Assembly (NCBI GenBank): GCA_964467615.1 | Contig: CAYXRK010000026.1 | Location: forward strand, 1 to 34,742 | DNA length: 34,742 nt | Reading direction: 5' to 3' | Source of the DNA: CAYXRK01 sp964467615 | GTDB taxonomy: Bacteria > Hydrogenedentota > Hydrogenedentia > Hydrogenedentales > GCA-2746185 | Part shown: in pieces, positions 6,285-15,400 of the stretch | Layout of the letters: every line of letters begins with the position of its first letter | Position numbering within the stretch: the stretch's first letter is position 1 | Position numbers and translations under genes: made by a program | Notes under the pieces: generated by a model | What the model saw: only the letters and a program-made list of their open reading frames with translations | What the model was told of the DNA's origin: nothing | Database searches by the model: none

Positions 6285-9200
6285 ATGCGATTCGGAATGG
6301 TGTTGAGCTTTTTGGTTGTTGGGCTGGCGGCCTGGGGCGCGGAATTCGAGACGCCGCTTGCGATCACAAACGTCACGTTGATACCTGCGCCGACGCGATC
6401 GGTAAGCGGCGCAACCATTGTCATCGAGGACGGGCGAATCAAGGCGGTGGGGGCGTCCATCAGCGCGCCGTCCGACGCGCGTGTGATCGACGGCCAAGGC
6501 CTGTATGCGTACGCAGGGTTTATCGATGGCGCGAGCCACGTCGGCGTACCCGACGCCAAACCGTCCAAGGAAGAACTCGACCGCCTGCTCGACGTGGAGC
6601 AGGACGTGCGCCAAGGCCCGCCGACTGGCATGCAACTGGCCAACCGGAACGGCGTGTGGCCGCACCGCACCATCCGCGACGTATACACGCCCGACAGCGA
6701 CGCGCTCGAGCGCTGGCGCAAGGCGGGTTTCACCGCGGCGTTGGTGACCTCGCACCCGGCAATCCTCGGCGGGACGGGCGATGTTGTCCAGCTTTCCGGC
6801 GCGCCGCTTCGCCGCGCGGTGCTGGCTTCGGACGTCACCCAAATCGTATCGTTTCGATCCGTGTTCGGCGAGGAATTCACTCCTGCGGCGTCGTATCCCG
6901 GCTCGGTGATGGGCGTCGTCGCGATGATTCGCCAAGCGTTCATGGATGCCGAGTGGTACCGCCAGCAGCACGCGCTGTACGAGCGCTACCCGAACCAAGT
7001 CGAGCGTCCGCTGCACGACCCCGTGCTCGAGGCGATGGGCGCGCTCGTAGATCGCAATCAAGCGCTGTTGTTCAACGCGAACACCAAGTCCGAGATTCAT
7101 CACGCGCTCGATCTCGCCCAAGAGTTCAATCAACGCCTCATCATTCTTGGCGGCAAGGAAGCATGGAAGGCAAAAGAGCGGTTGGCGGCGGAGCGCGTTC
7201 CGGTCATCCTCAGTCTGCATTGGGAAAAGAAACCCAAACTCGCCCCGAACGCCAAAAAAGAAGATTCAGAGACCCACTACACGACCGTGTCATGGACGCC
7301 CGAATGGGAAGACGATTTCTTTGAACCTCTCGGCGTGCGCAAAGAGCGCGTCCGCCTGTGGGAGGAGGAGGTGGACGGTATCCGCGCGCTTATCGCGGCG
7401 GGTGTCGACGTGGGGATCACGGGCCGCGAGGCGAAAAACGCCGAGGAGCTTTGGAAAAAATTGCGGGACGCGCTCGAACTAGGCTTAAGCAAGGACGATT
7501 TACTCGCCGCCTTGACGACGAATCCGGCCCGGATCCTGGGAATCGACGGGCAACTCGGGACCGTTGAGCCGGGAAAAATCGCCGATCTTGCGCTGTTCAC
7601 GCAACCCATCGAGGACAAGAAGGCGAAACTTAGGTACGCGATCATCGACGGGGAATTGTTTGAATACTCGGTGACGGCGAAGCCGGAAAAGAAGGAAGGC
7701 GAGACTGAGGACGACGCCGCGCAAGGGGATGAAAAATCCGTCGAGGAAGAGGACGAAGGGGATTCCGAAAAAAAGGAAACAGACACAAAACCGCCGGTAG
7801 ATAAGCACCCGTTTGCGTTTGAAACCGAGGCCGACCGCGCTCCCGGCCTCCATACAGGCGGCACAGTCTTGCTGAAAAATGCGACCGTCGTAACCGTGAC
7901 GGGCGGTACGTTGAGCAGCAACGATATTGCGGTCGTGGAAGGAAAAATTCACCAGATTGGCCCAAACCTGGGTGCGCCCGAGGGGGCGGCAGTTATTGAT
8001 TTGACCGGCTACTGGGTCATGCCAGGCATCGTCGACCCGCATTCCCACATCGGCAGCGGCGGCGGCATCAACGAGTACACGCAGTCGATCACCTGCGAGG
8101 TCCGCATGGCGGACGCGGTGGACGATAGCCAAGAGGAACTGCATCGCGCGCTGGCGGGCGGCGTGACGACGATCCACCTCATGCACGGTTCGGCGAACGC
8201 CATCGGCGGAGAAAACGCGGTCCTCAAACTCAAACGAAATACCACGCCGCAGGACGTGCTCGTCACCACCGGGCCGCGGCTCGTGAAGTTTGCGCTGGGA
8301 GAGAACCCGACGCGCGCAAACTCACAGCAACGCGGGCGCCGTTTTCCCGGAACGCGCATGGGCGTCGAGGCCGTCATTCGCCAAGGATTCAACGATGCGC
8401 TCGAGTACCGCAAAGCGTGGCAAGAGTACGCGGAAGAGACCGCGCAGGGGGAAATCGTGTTGCCTCCGCGGCGCGATCTGCGATTGGAAGCGTTGAGCGA
8501 CATCCTGCGCGGCGAAATCTGGGTCCATTCGCACTGCTATCGGGCGGACGAAATACTTCGCTTGCTGAACGTCGCGCAAGATTACGGGTTTCAGATCGCC
8601 TGCTTACAACATGGCCTCGAGGGGTATCGGGTCGCTCCCGAAATCTACGCCCACGGCGCTGGGGCGTCGACCTTCAGCGACTGGTGGGGATACAAGAAGG
8701 AAGCATTCGACGCGATTCCTTATAACGCAGCAATGTTGAGCCGGGCCGGGATCGTGACGAGCGTGAATTCCGATTCCGAGGACGTCATCCGTTATCTCAA
8801 TCTCGAGGCCGCCAAAACCATCCGGTTCGGCGGATTGAGTGCCGACGAAGCGATTCGCCTGTGCACGATCAATCCTGCGATTCAACTCGGACTCGACGGC
8901 CGCATCGGGAGCATCGAAGTCGGAAAGGATGCTGATTTCGCCGTGTTCAATCGGCATCCGCTCGATACCTATTCGCGTTGCGTAATGACCATGATCGAGG
9001 GCGAGCCGTATTTCATCCACCGCGATTTCAACCCCACGACTCCACAACCCGGCCCCGGCAGCCAGTGGATTCCCAGCCCTCCCCAAGCCGTGCTTCAAGT
9101 TCCAGTGTCGCCCGACAACTTTTATGCAATCGTCGGCGCGACCGTCCACCCGATTAGTGCAGGGCCGATACCCAATGGCGTGCTCGTCGTCCGCGACGGA

Positions 9201-10364
9201 GCCATCACCGCAGTCAGTCAAAACTTTACGCCCCCGGAAGGCGCGACCATAATTCGCGCCGATGGGTTGCACGTCTATCCCGGATTGATCAACGCGTATA
9301 CGCAGGTCGGTCTCGCCGAGATTGATTCAATTCTCGGCACAGTGGACACGACGGAAATCGCCACGTTTCAACCGGACGTCCGCGCGATGTCCGCGTTGAA
9401 TCCGCACAGCGAACACGTGCGTGTGACCCGATGCGAGGGCATTACAACGATAGGCGTGTTTCCCGACGGCGGCACGGTATGCGGCCAGGGAGCGTTGGCC
9501 CAACTTGCGGGGTGGACGATGCCGGAGATGTTGCGCCGCGCGGACATCGGCCTAGCGATCAATTTGCCGACATTGCCCGCGAACATCAAGGCCGATGACC
9601 GCGACAAACAAATCAAGCAACATGGCGAGGAGGTCAAGGCGATCGAGGACTTCTTCAACGAGTCGCGTCTCTACGCGGAATTGAAGAAGGCCGATCTGAC
9701 GACGACAAACGACCTTCGGCTCGAAGCGATGCGGCCATACGTCGAGCGCGCAGGCAAGGTATTCATCGAAGCGAACTCCTACAAGGAAATTCTGGAGGCC
9801 GTGAAGTTCGCCGAGACATTCAGTCTTGACCCTGTAATTGTGGGCGGCGGGGAGGCGTGGAAGTGCGCCTCGATGCTGAAGGAAAAGTCGGTACCGGTCA
9901 TCGTGACAAGCGTATACAATCTGGCCCTTGGTACCTTCGAGAGAGTTGACGGTTTCTATTCCGCGCCGGCGAAACTCGAGGCGGCGGGCGTGGATTTCTG
10001 TATCGCGGCCGCCGGCAGCGCCTACGCTAAGCGGCTCCCAGTGCACGCGGGAATGGCCGTCGCCCACGGTCTCGATCCTGAGCGCGCCATCCGCGCGATC
10101 ACGCTAGACGCTGCGCGCATTCTCGGAGTAGACGAAGAAATCGGATCGCTCGAGGTCAACAAGACCGCGGACGTGATTGTCACCACTGGCGATCCTTGCC
10201 AAGCATCGACGCGGACGGTGGCCATGTTGCTGGCGGGCAAACCGGTGGAACTGTCAAGCCTCCACGAGGAGAGCTTCAATAAGTTCTCCAACCGTCCCGA
10301 TCCCGGCCTCGAAGCCCTGAAACCCGGTACTCTACGTGGGCCTTCAGGCATGCGCACGCGATGA
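6285..10364 (+). CDS. Secreted protein with three tandem amidohydrolase domains, only the middle one metal-competent
   Basis: Using ATG 6285 (GGAGAGG just upstream, then a signal peptide MRFGMVLSFLVVGLAAWGA) the protein has 1359 residues. Three amidohydrolase-superfamily units follow one another: about 20-450, 525-930 and 940-1345. Each starts with a small beta-sandwich strand set (IEDGRIKAVGA, VVEGKIHQIGP, VVRDGAITAVS) and ends with an ILGIDGQLGTVEPGKIADLA-like motif. The middle unit has the full metal set: DPHSHIG (His586, His588), Lys668, VHSHC (His748/750), LQHG (His776) and NSDSE (Asp830). In unit 1 these read DGASHVG and NANT; in unit 3 NAYTQVG and EANS, so metal ligands are lost. A very acidic/lysine-rich linker (about 465-515) follows unit 1. 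The closest known groups are imidazolonepropionase/enamidase-like hydrolases acting on C-N bonds; the substrate is unknown. ATG 6258 is an alternative but would spoil the signal peptide. Confidence 0.9.
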   Translation: MRFGMVLSFLVVGLAAWGAEFETPLAITNVTLIPAPTRSVSGATIVIEDGRIKAVGASISAPSDARVIDGQGLYAYAGFIDGASHVGVPDAKPSKEELDRLLDVEQDVRQGPPTGMQLANRNGVWPHRTIRDVYTPDSDALERWRKAGFTAALVTSHPAILGGTGDVVQLSGAPLRRAVLASDVTQIVSFRSVFGEEFTPAASYPGSVMGVVAMIRQAFMDAEWYRQQHALYERYPNQVERPLHDPVLEAMGALVDRNQALLFNANTKSEIHHALDLAQEFNQRLIILGGKEAWKAKERLAAERVPVILSLHWEKKPKLAPNAKKEDSETHYTTVSWTPEWEDDFFEPLGVRKERVRLWEEEVDGIRALIAAGVDVGITGREAKNAEELWKKLRDALELGLSKDDLLAALTTNPARILGIDGQLGTVEPGKIADLALFTQPIEDKKAKLRYAIIDGELFEYSVTAKPEKKEGETEDDAAQGDEKSVEEEDEGDSEKKETDTKPPVDKHPFAFETEADRAPGLHTGGTVLLKNATVVTVTGGTLSSNDIAVVEGKIHQIGPNLGAPEGAAVIDLTGYWVMPGIVDPHSHIGSGGGINEYTQSITCEVRMADAVDDSQEELHRALAGGVTTIHLMHGSANAIGGENAVLKLKRNTTPQDVLVTTGPRLVKFALGENPTRANSQQRGRRFPGTRMGVEAVIRQGFNDALEYRKAWQEYAEETAQGEIVLPPRRDLRLEALSDILRGEIWVHSHCYRADEILRLLNVAQDYGFQIACLQHGLEGYRVAPEIYAHGAGASTFSDWWGYKKEAFDAIPYNAAMLSRAGIVTSVNSDSEDVIRYLNLEAAKTIRFGGLSADEAIRLCTINPAIQLGLDGRIGSIEVGKDADFAVFNRHPLDTYSRCVMTMIEGEPYFIHRDFNPTTPQPGPGSQWIPSPPQAVLQVPVSPDNFYAIVGATVHPISAGPIPNGVLVVRDGAITAVSQNFTPPEGATIIRADGLHVYPGLINAYTQVGLAEIDSILGTVDTTEIATFQPDVRAMSALNPHSEHVRVTRCEGITTIGVFPDGGTVCGQGALAQLAGWTMPEMLRRADIGLAINLPTLPANIKADDRDKQIKQHGEEVKAIEDFFNESRLYAELKKADLTTTNDLRLEAMRPYVERAGKVFIEANSYKEILEAVKFAETFSLDPVIVGGGEAWKCASMLKEKSVPVIVTSVYNLALGTFERVDGFYSAPAKLEAAGVDFCIAAAGSAYAKRLPVHAGMAVAHGLDPERAIRAITLDAARILGVDEEIGSLEVNKTADVIVTTGDPCQASTRTVAMLLAGKPVELSSLHEESFNKFSNRPDPGLEALKPGTLRGPSGMRTR

Positions 10365-10441
10365 CGGACGGACACCGCTGAATTGGGGAATTTCGATTCG
10401 GTCGTGTATTGTTGTACGCGGCAGGGGGGCAGGCGTCAAAG

Positions 10442-10903
10442 ATGCCCGACGACATGTACTTCACGAGAGACGAACGCTCGCTTCGGCGCGGCCACCGGAT
10501 AGCGTCGCGCACGGAGACGTGTCGGCCGTGTCTACTTACTGCCTACTTCGATCCGCCGATCGCGTATAGGGGCGTGGTTTTGGACGTGAACCCGTACGGC
10601 ATGCTGGTCCGTATGATGGAGATCGTGCCGCTTGGCACGGAAGTCTCCGTGCAACTTATGCGGGACGAGGCCTTCCGTGATCCGCTGGCCCAGCCCCTCG
10701 AAGGAATCGTCGTCCGGCTCGAAGAGGACGCCGACGGTTTCATGGATCACGGCATCAAACTGGTCATAAAGAACGCACGCAGGGAGTCTTCCCGGCCCGT
10801 GCGGATCGAGTCGCGCAAACCGATCCGGCGGCCTCAACGAACGCGGATGCACACGATCGACTTCAGGGTCGGGGACGAAGGCCCCCGCAGGCCGAAGAGG
10901 TAA
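10442..10903 (+). CDS. PilZ-like domain protein
   Basis: From ATG 10442 the product is about 153 residues. It carries RRGHR near residue 18 and DVNPYG near residue 50, which align with the RxxxR and (D/N)xSxxG motifs of c-di-GMP-binding PilZ domains, although Ser is replaced by Asn. Between and after these lie short beta strands (GVVLDV, MLVRMM, GTEVSVQLM, EGIVVRLEE), as in the PilZ barrel. The C-terminal 40 residues are rich in Arg and Pro and are probably disordered. The gene ends 14 bases before a CheY-like receiver gene, so the two are likely co-transcribed and act in one signalling step. An upstream non-ATG start would add 11 residues. c-di-GMP binding is plausible but not certain. Confidence 0.6.
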   Translation: MPDDMYFTRDERSLRRGHRIASRTETCRPCLLTAYFDPPIAYRGVVLDVNPYGMLVRMMEIVPLGTEVSVQLMRDEAFRDPLAQPLEGIVVRLEEDADGFMDHGIKLVIKNARRESSRPVRIESRKPIRRPQRTRMHTIDFRVGDEGPRRPKR

Positions 10904-10917
10904 CACGGGAAACCACC

Positions 10918-11316
10918 ATGAACAAAGTCCTTATCGTAGACGACGAGGCAGACATTGTCGGGTTAATGGAAAGGGCGCTCAAGGCCGAGTCATTTGAAGT
11001 GATTTGCGCCTACGACGGTATTGGAGCACTCGATATTGCCGAAGTCGATAAGCCGGACATCGTCCTGCTCGACATCATGATGCCGATGATGAGTGGATAC
11101 GAGGTCGCCGAGCAACTTAAATCGAATCCACAAACGCGAGACATTCCGATTCTCCTCGTGACCTCCGCCTTTTCGCCGGACACGCGCGAGCGCGCGCAGC
11201 GTTGCGGTGCCCAAGGTTTGCTAGTAAAACCATTCATTCCCCGCGAACTCGTCGCCCAAGTAAAGCGCCACATCGAGCACGCCCGCCAACGCGCCCAGAC
11301 ACGCGACGTCGAATAG
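10918..11316 (+). CDS. Single-domain response regulator (CheY-like receiver)
   Basis: The 132-residue product is a stand-alone receiver domain. It has the acidic pocket Asp8-Asp9, the phosphoacceptor Asp52 (VLLDIMMP), Thr82 (LLVTSAF) and the conserved Lys104 (LLVKPF). There is no output domain, only a short charged tail. Such proteins take phosphate from a sensor histidine kinase and act by protein contact. No kinase is encoded in the window. It follows the PilZ-like gene by 14 bases, with a GGGA-type ribosome-binding site. The pair could link phosphorelay and c-di-GMP signals. Confidence 0.93.
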   Translation: MNKVLIVDDEADIVGLMERALKAESFEVICAYDGIGALDIAEVDKPDIVLLDIMMPMMSGYEVAEQLKSNPQTRDIPILLVTSAFSPDTRERAQRCGAQGLLVKPFIPRELVAQVKRHIEHARQRAQTRDVE

Positions 11317-11366
11317 ATAGCGGATCGCTTCTCGACGCGCCTCGGCAGTCGCGCCGGTACCCCTGT

Positions 11367-11375
11367 TGATATAAT
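11367..11375 (+). promoter_or_regulatory. Extended -10 promoter for the CNNM/CBS gene
   Basis: TGATATAAT is a perfect extended -10 (TGn plus consensus TATAAT at 11370-11375). It lies in the 104-base gap between the receiver gene and the CBS-domain gene, giving a leader of roughly 40 bases before ATG 11421. There is no convincing -35, as is usual with extended -10 promoters. It suggests the CBS-domain gene and the overlapping channel gene form their own transcription unit. Confidence 0.5.
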
Positions 11376-11420
11376 TCGATCGCCGATCTCGGGCATCTCT
11401 ATCTCACTCGGAGCACTTCC

Positions 11421-12476
11421 ATGTTGGAGTTGGTCGTCGCCGTTTGCATTGTCGTCAGCATCTCGGCCATATCTTCGATTTTCGAGGCCGCCCTCTACTC
11501 GGTGCCCATCGCCCACGTCGAGGCCATGGCCCAACGCGACCTGCCTTCCGGGCGCATTCTCCGCAGGCTCAAGGAGAAGATCGACGAGCCGATCGCCGTC
11601 ATCCTCCTGCTTAACACAGTCTCCAACACGGCCGGCGCGTCGATTACCGGATACCTCGCCGCGCGCGCGCTGGGCGAAGGCGCGATTATCTACTTTTCCG
11701 CGGCCATCTCCCTGTTGATTCTGATCTTCGCCGAAGTCATACCGAAAACGGTCGGAGTCGTGTACGCCCGCGCGCTTGCCGGGCCGGTCGCGCTTCCAAT
11801 TTACATACTTGTTGTGGTGTTCAAGCCAGTGCTCCTCGTCTTGGGACTGATTACCGGCGTGATACGCAGGAGCGCATCGGAGGACGCAGTATCGGACGAG
11901 CACCTCATCGCTCTCGCCAAGCTCGGGCGGCGCGAGGGGGTCTTGCGCAAAGACGAGGCCGCCGTTATCGAGAATGTGCTCGCCCTGGACTCGAAGTTTG
12001 CGCGAGACGTCCTGACCCCGCGGACCGTATTGTTCGCCCTCAAGCACGACGAAACGGTAGGCGACGTGTGGAAAGAAAAGGGTGTATGGCGTCATACGCG
12101 GGCGCCGGTTTACGAAGGCACGCTCGACAAAGTCGTCGGTATCGTCCATCGTGCCGACGTATTGGGCGCCGTGGCCGGCGGCCAATTGGACACGACGGTC
12201 GGCTCGCTCGCCAAACCGATCTACTTCGTCCCTGAAACGATTCGGCTGGATCGACTTCTACGCACCTTCCTCAAGCGGAAGCAGCATATGTTCGCCGTCG
12301 CCGACGAATACGGCGGTCTCGAAGGCGTCGTCACGCTCGAAGACGTGCTCGAGGAAATACTTGGTCAAGAGATCGTAGACGAGTATGATGAAATCCATGA
12401 CATGCAGGAACACGCGCGCCAGCGCGCCGCTTCGTTGCGGGGGGAGAGTGACGCGCCCGACTCGGGGGCTGAATAG
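11421..12476 (+). CDS. CNNM/CorC (hemolysin C)-type membrane protein with DUF21 and CBS pair
   Basis: The 351-residue product has a DUF21/CNNM membrane region in residues 1-150 with about four hydrophobic segments: MLELVVAVCIVVSISAIS at the start, a helix around ILLLNTVSNTAGASITGYLA, ISLLILIFAEVIPKTVGVVYA, and LPIYILVVVFKPVLLVLGLI. A CBS-domain pair follows in about residues 195-330, with RDVLTPRT, RAPVYEG, VVGIVHRADVLG and DEYGGLEGVVTLEDVLEEILG. Proteins of this type transport or regulate magnesium and other divalent cations; the CBS pair commonly binds adenine nucleotides. It lacks the C-terminal CorC/HlyC domain and ends soon after CBS2. The last 29 bases overlap the start chosen for the next gene, suggesting coupled translation. 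Confidence 0.85.
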   Translation: MLELVVAVCIVVSISAISSIFEAALYSVPIAHVEAMAQRDLPSGRILRRLKEKIDEPIAVILLLNTVSNTAGASITGYLAARALGEGAIIYFSAAISLLILIFAEVIPKTVGVVYARALAGPVALPIYILVVVFKPVLLVLGLITGVIRRSASEDAVSDEHLIALAKLGRREGVLRKDEAAVIENVLALDSKFARDVLTPRTVLFALKHDETVGDVWKEKGVWRHTRAPVYEGTLDKVVGIVHRADVLGAVAGGQLDTTVGSLAKPIYFVPETIRLDRLLRTFLKRKQHMFAVADEYGGLEGVVTLEDVLEEILGQEIVDEYDEIHDMQEHARQRAASLRGESDAPDSGAE

Positions 12477-15400
12477 TCGGCGCACCGCCGCGCGATTACT
12501 GATCGCCACCGCGATCCTGTCGCAATGGAGTCACCTGTGCGCGCAGGAGACGGACGCAGCGACGACGTCTGGCCTCACCGAGGAATCGATTCAGGTACGA
12601 ATCCAACGCGCGCAAGAGTCGACGCTTCCCGAAGAGGTCAAGGCGGCGATCATAGATACGTTCACGCAGGCCCTCGATTTCGTTCGCACGACGGCACAGT
12701 GGGGCACGATCGAAGCAGACTTCAAGGACCGAATCGAGATCATTCCCACACTCGAACAGGAAGCGCGGGCCGAATTGGACAAACCCGCGGCCAATCCAGC
12801 CGACGAGATTCCACCCGATTTCGACACGGCGGTCCTATCGAGTCTCGTGGCGCAAGAGGAACAACGGCTTGCGGAGTTGCGACAGGATCTCGCCGATCGA
12901 GAAGCGGAAATTCAACGCCGGGGCCCGCGGCGTCAAGAGTTGCCGGGCCTTATTAGCGCGGCGCGCGCCCGGCTACAGGAGGTGGCGTCTCAGCCGCCGG
13001 TCCAGCCGGCGCCGGCGGACGCCCCTGAACTGACTGAGGCCAGGGGCATATTGGCGCAGGCGCGGTTGGAGGCGTTTTCGGCCGAGTCGGTGGCCCTCGA
13101 AACGGAGCAACGTTCGCACGAGTTCAGCGCGAGCAGAAGCATGTTGTTCCTCTTGCGAGACCGCGCCGCGAAACGCGTCCAGTTGGCGGAAGCCTCGCTC
13201 AAGGCCTTCCAAGCGCGCTTGACCCAGCTGACGGAGACAGACGCGCGAGACGCCGAGCGTAAGGCGCGCGAGACGCTTATGGCGGCGCTCGAGGAAGCGA
13301 ACCCCTCCGTGCGCCGATTCGTCGAAGAGGTGGGTACGGAGACTGCGGCGTTCGCATCGCGGCGCACCGGGCCCGAAGGCTTGCCTCGCCTACTCGAGCG
13401 CGCGGCCGCCGATCAGCAGCGCATCCACGAAACGCTGGACGCACTGCACGCGGAGATGGCGTCAATCCGCGAAAAGGTGAAGGCGGCCGGCCTTACGGGC
13501 GCGGTAGGGGTACTCCTGAGGAAAAAGGGCACTGAATTGCCTGATGCGCGGGGTCTCGAGCGCGATATCGTCGACCGCGCGCAAACAATCAGCCGCTACG
13601 AACTCGAGCTAATCGACCTGCGGTCTCAACGCGCCAGGCTGACCGATCCCAGCGGCGTGGTCGACGCCGAGCTCGCCCTACTCTTAGGCCAATTCGACGA
13701 CGAAGAATGGGGCCGGTTGCGAGAACTCATGCTTGGTCTCGTACAGACAAAACGAGAAACGCTGGACACGCTCATGGGCGAAATGGATCGGTACCTCACC
13801 GCTCTTATCAACGTAAATGTCAGCGCGCAAGACTTGCTGACTCTCACGCGCAGCTCAAAAGATTTTATCGACGAGAACGTATTGTGGATCCGAAGCGGCC
13901 CGCCAGTGTCGCTGGCTACTCTGCAGGACGCCGCGGAACCCGCGCTATTTGTTTCCGATCCGGACAATTGGCGTTCGGCGATGAATGATTTGTGGACTTT
14001 CGTTCGTCGGCGTCCGTCGGCGTACGCGTTGCCGGTGGCCTTCTTTTTGGCGATCGCCGCCGCTCGACCTCGTCTACGCAAGCAGCTGCACGCTATCGCG
14101 AAAGAGGCCGGGCGTCCTTCATGCACGAACTACGCCTTGACGGCGCGCGCATTTGTGCTGACCGCTGTGCTCTCTGCGGTCTCCGCTGCTGCAGTAGTGG
14201 GATTGGGTTGGTGTTTGACGCTTGCCTCCGACCCTACCGCGTTTGGCCGCGCTGCAGGCAATGGCGCTCTCCTGGCCGGACTGGTGATACTGTCGATTTC
14301 GCTCCCGCGTCAGGTCTTTCGAGGTCACGGTCTCGCGGAGGCGCACTACGCTTGGCCGTCCGCCCCATTACAGCGGTTGAGACGGATTCTCTCCTGGACG
14401 GCGCTAATCGTCGTGCCCTGCGCTTTCGTGCTGGGCACCCTGGGTTGGCAATCGGACGAATTGTGGAACGAGTCGCTTGGCCGTATTGTGTTTCTGGTGC
14501 TGATGGCTGCGTTGGTCGTTGCGCTTCATTTGGCCGCCCGGCCGGCGAAGAGCCCGATCGCCGCGCTTGTGGCCGCGCGTGGCGCGAAGCCGCATGCTTG
14601 GGCGCTGCGCTTGGGCCACGCGCTGGCAACACTGGTCCCGGCGGCGCTTTTTGCCATGGCGCTCGCCGGATACCAATACACCGCGCTGCAGTTGAGTTGG
14701 CGGCTTTACATGACGCTTTGCCTCGCGTTGGTTCTTGCGCTCGCACACGGAATGATCATGCGGTGGCTGCTAATCACGCGCCGGCGTCTGGCGGTGGAAC
14801 AGGCCCGCCGCAAACGCGACGCCTCGGCTGCGAAAGCTCTCTCGGAAGACGGGCCGACGCCGATTGCCGAGGAACCGTCGTTGGACTTCGCGGCGATCAG
14901 CATTCAGTCCAGCCGCGCTGTCCGGGGCGCGATCGTTGCTGCTGGGATCCTTGCGGCGTGGTTCATTTGGAAGGACGTGCTCCCCGCGTTGCGCGTGTTC
15001 GAGCGTTACGAGGTGTGGAGTATCCCAGCGGAGGACGGATCAGGCGTTCCCACCCCAATCACGTTGGCGAACGTAGCGCTTGCAATGCTTCTTGCCGCCA
15101 TTGCCGTTGTCGCGACGCGGAACATTCCGGGCGTGCTCGAAATACTCGTGCTTCAGCGAATGAAACTGGCCTCGGGCGAACGCCACGCAATCACTACTAT
15201 CGTGCGATATGCCCTTATCGCCGCGGGTGCAGTTGCATCGTTCTCGGCCTTGGGCATCGGTTGGTCAAAGGTACAGTGGCTCGTGGCGGCGCTCAGCCTT
15301 GGCCTTGGGTTCGGTCTTCAGGAAATTTTCGCGAACTTCGTTTCCGGCATCATCATTCTGTTCGAGCAGCCAATCCGCGTCGGCGACACCATCACCGTTG

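Noticed and set aside
6108..7220. Long minus-strand open frame of 370 codons
   Set aside because: It lies entirely over the VOC and amidohydrolase genes, is full of Arg, His and Ala typical of shadow frames in GC-rich DNA, and shows no domain motif.
11010..12185. Long minus-strand open frame of 391 codons
   Set aside because: It is antisense to the receiver and CNNM/CBS genes, which both have clear family motifs; its own translation is low-complexity and motif-free.
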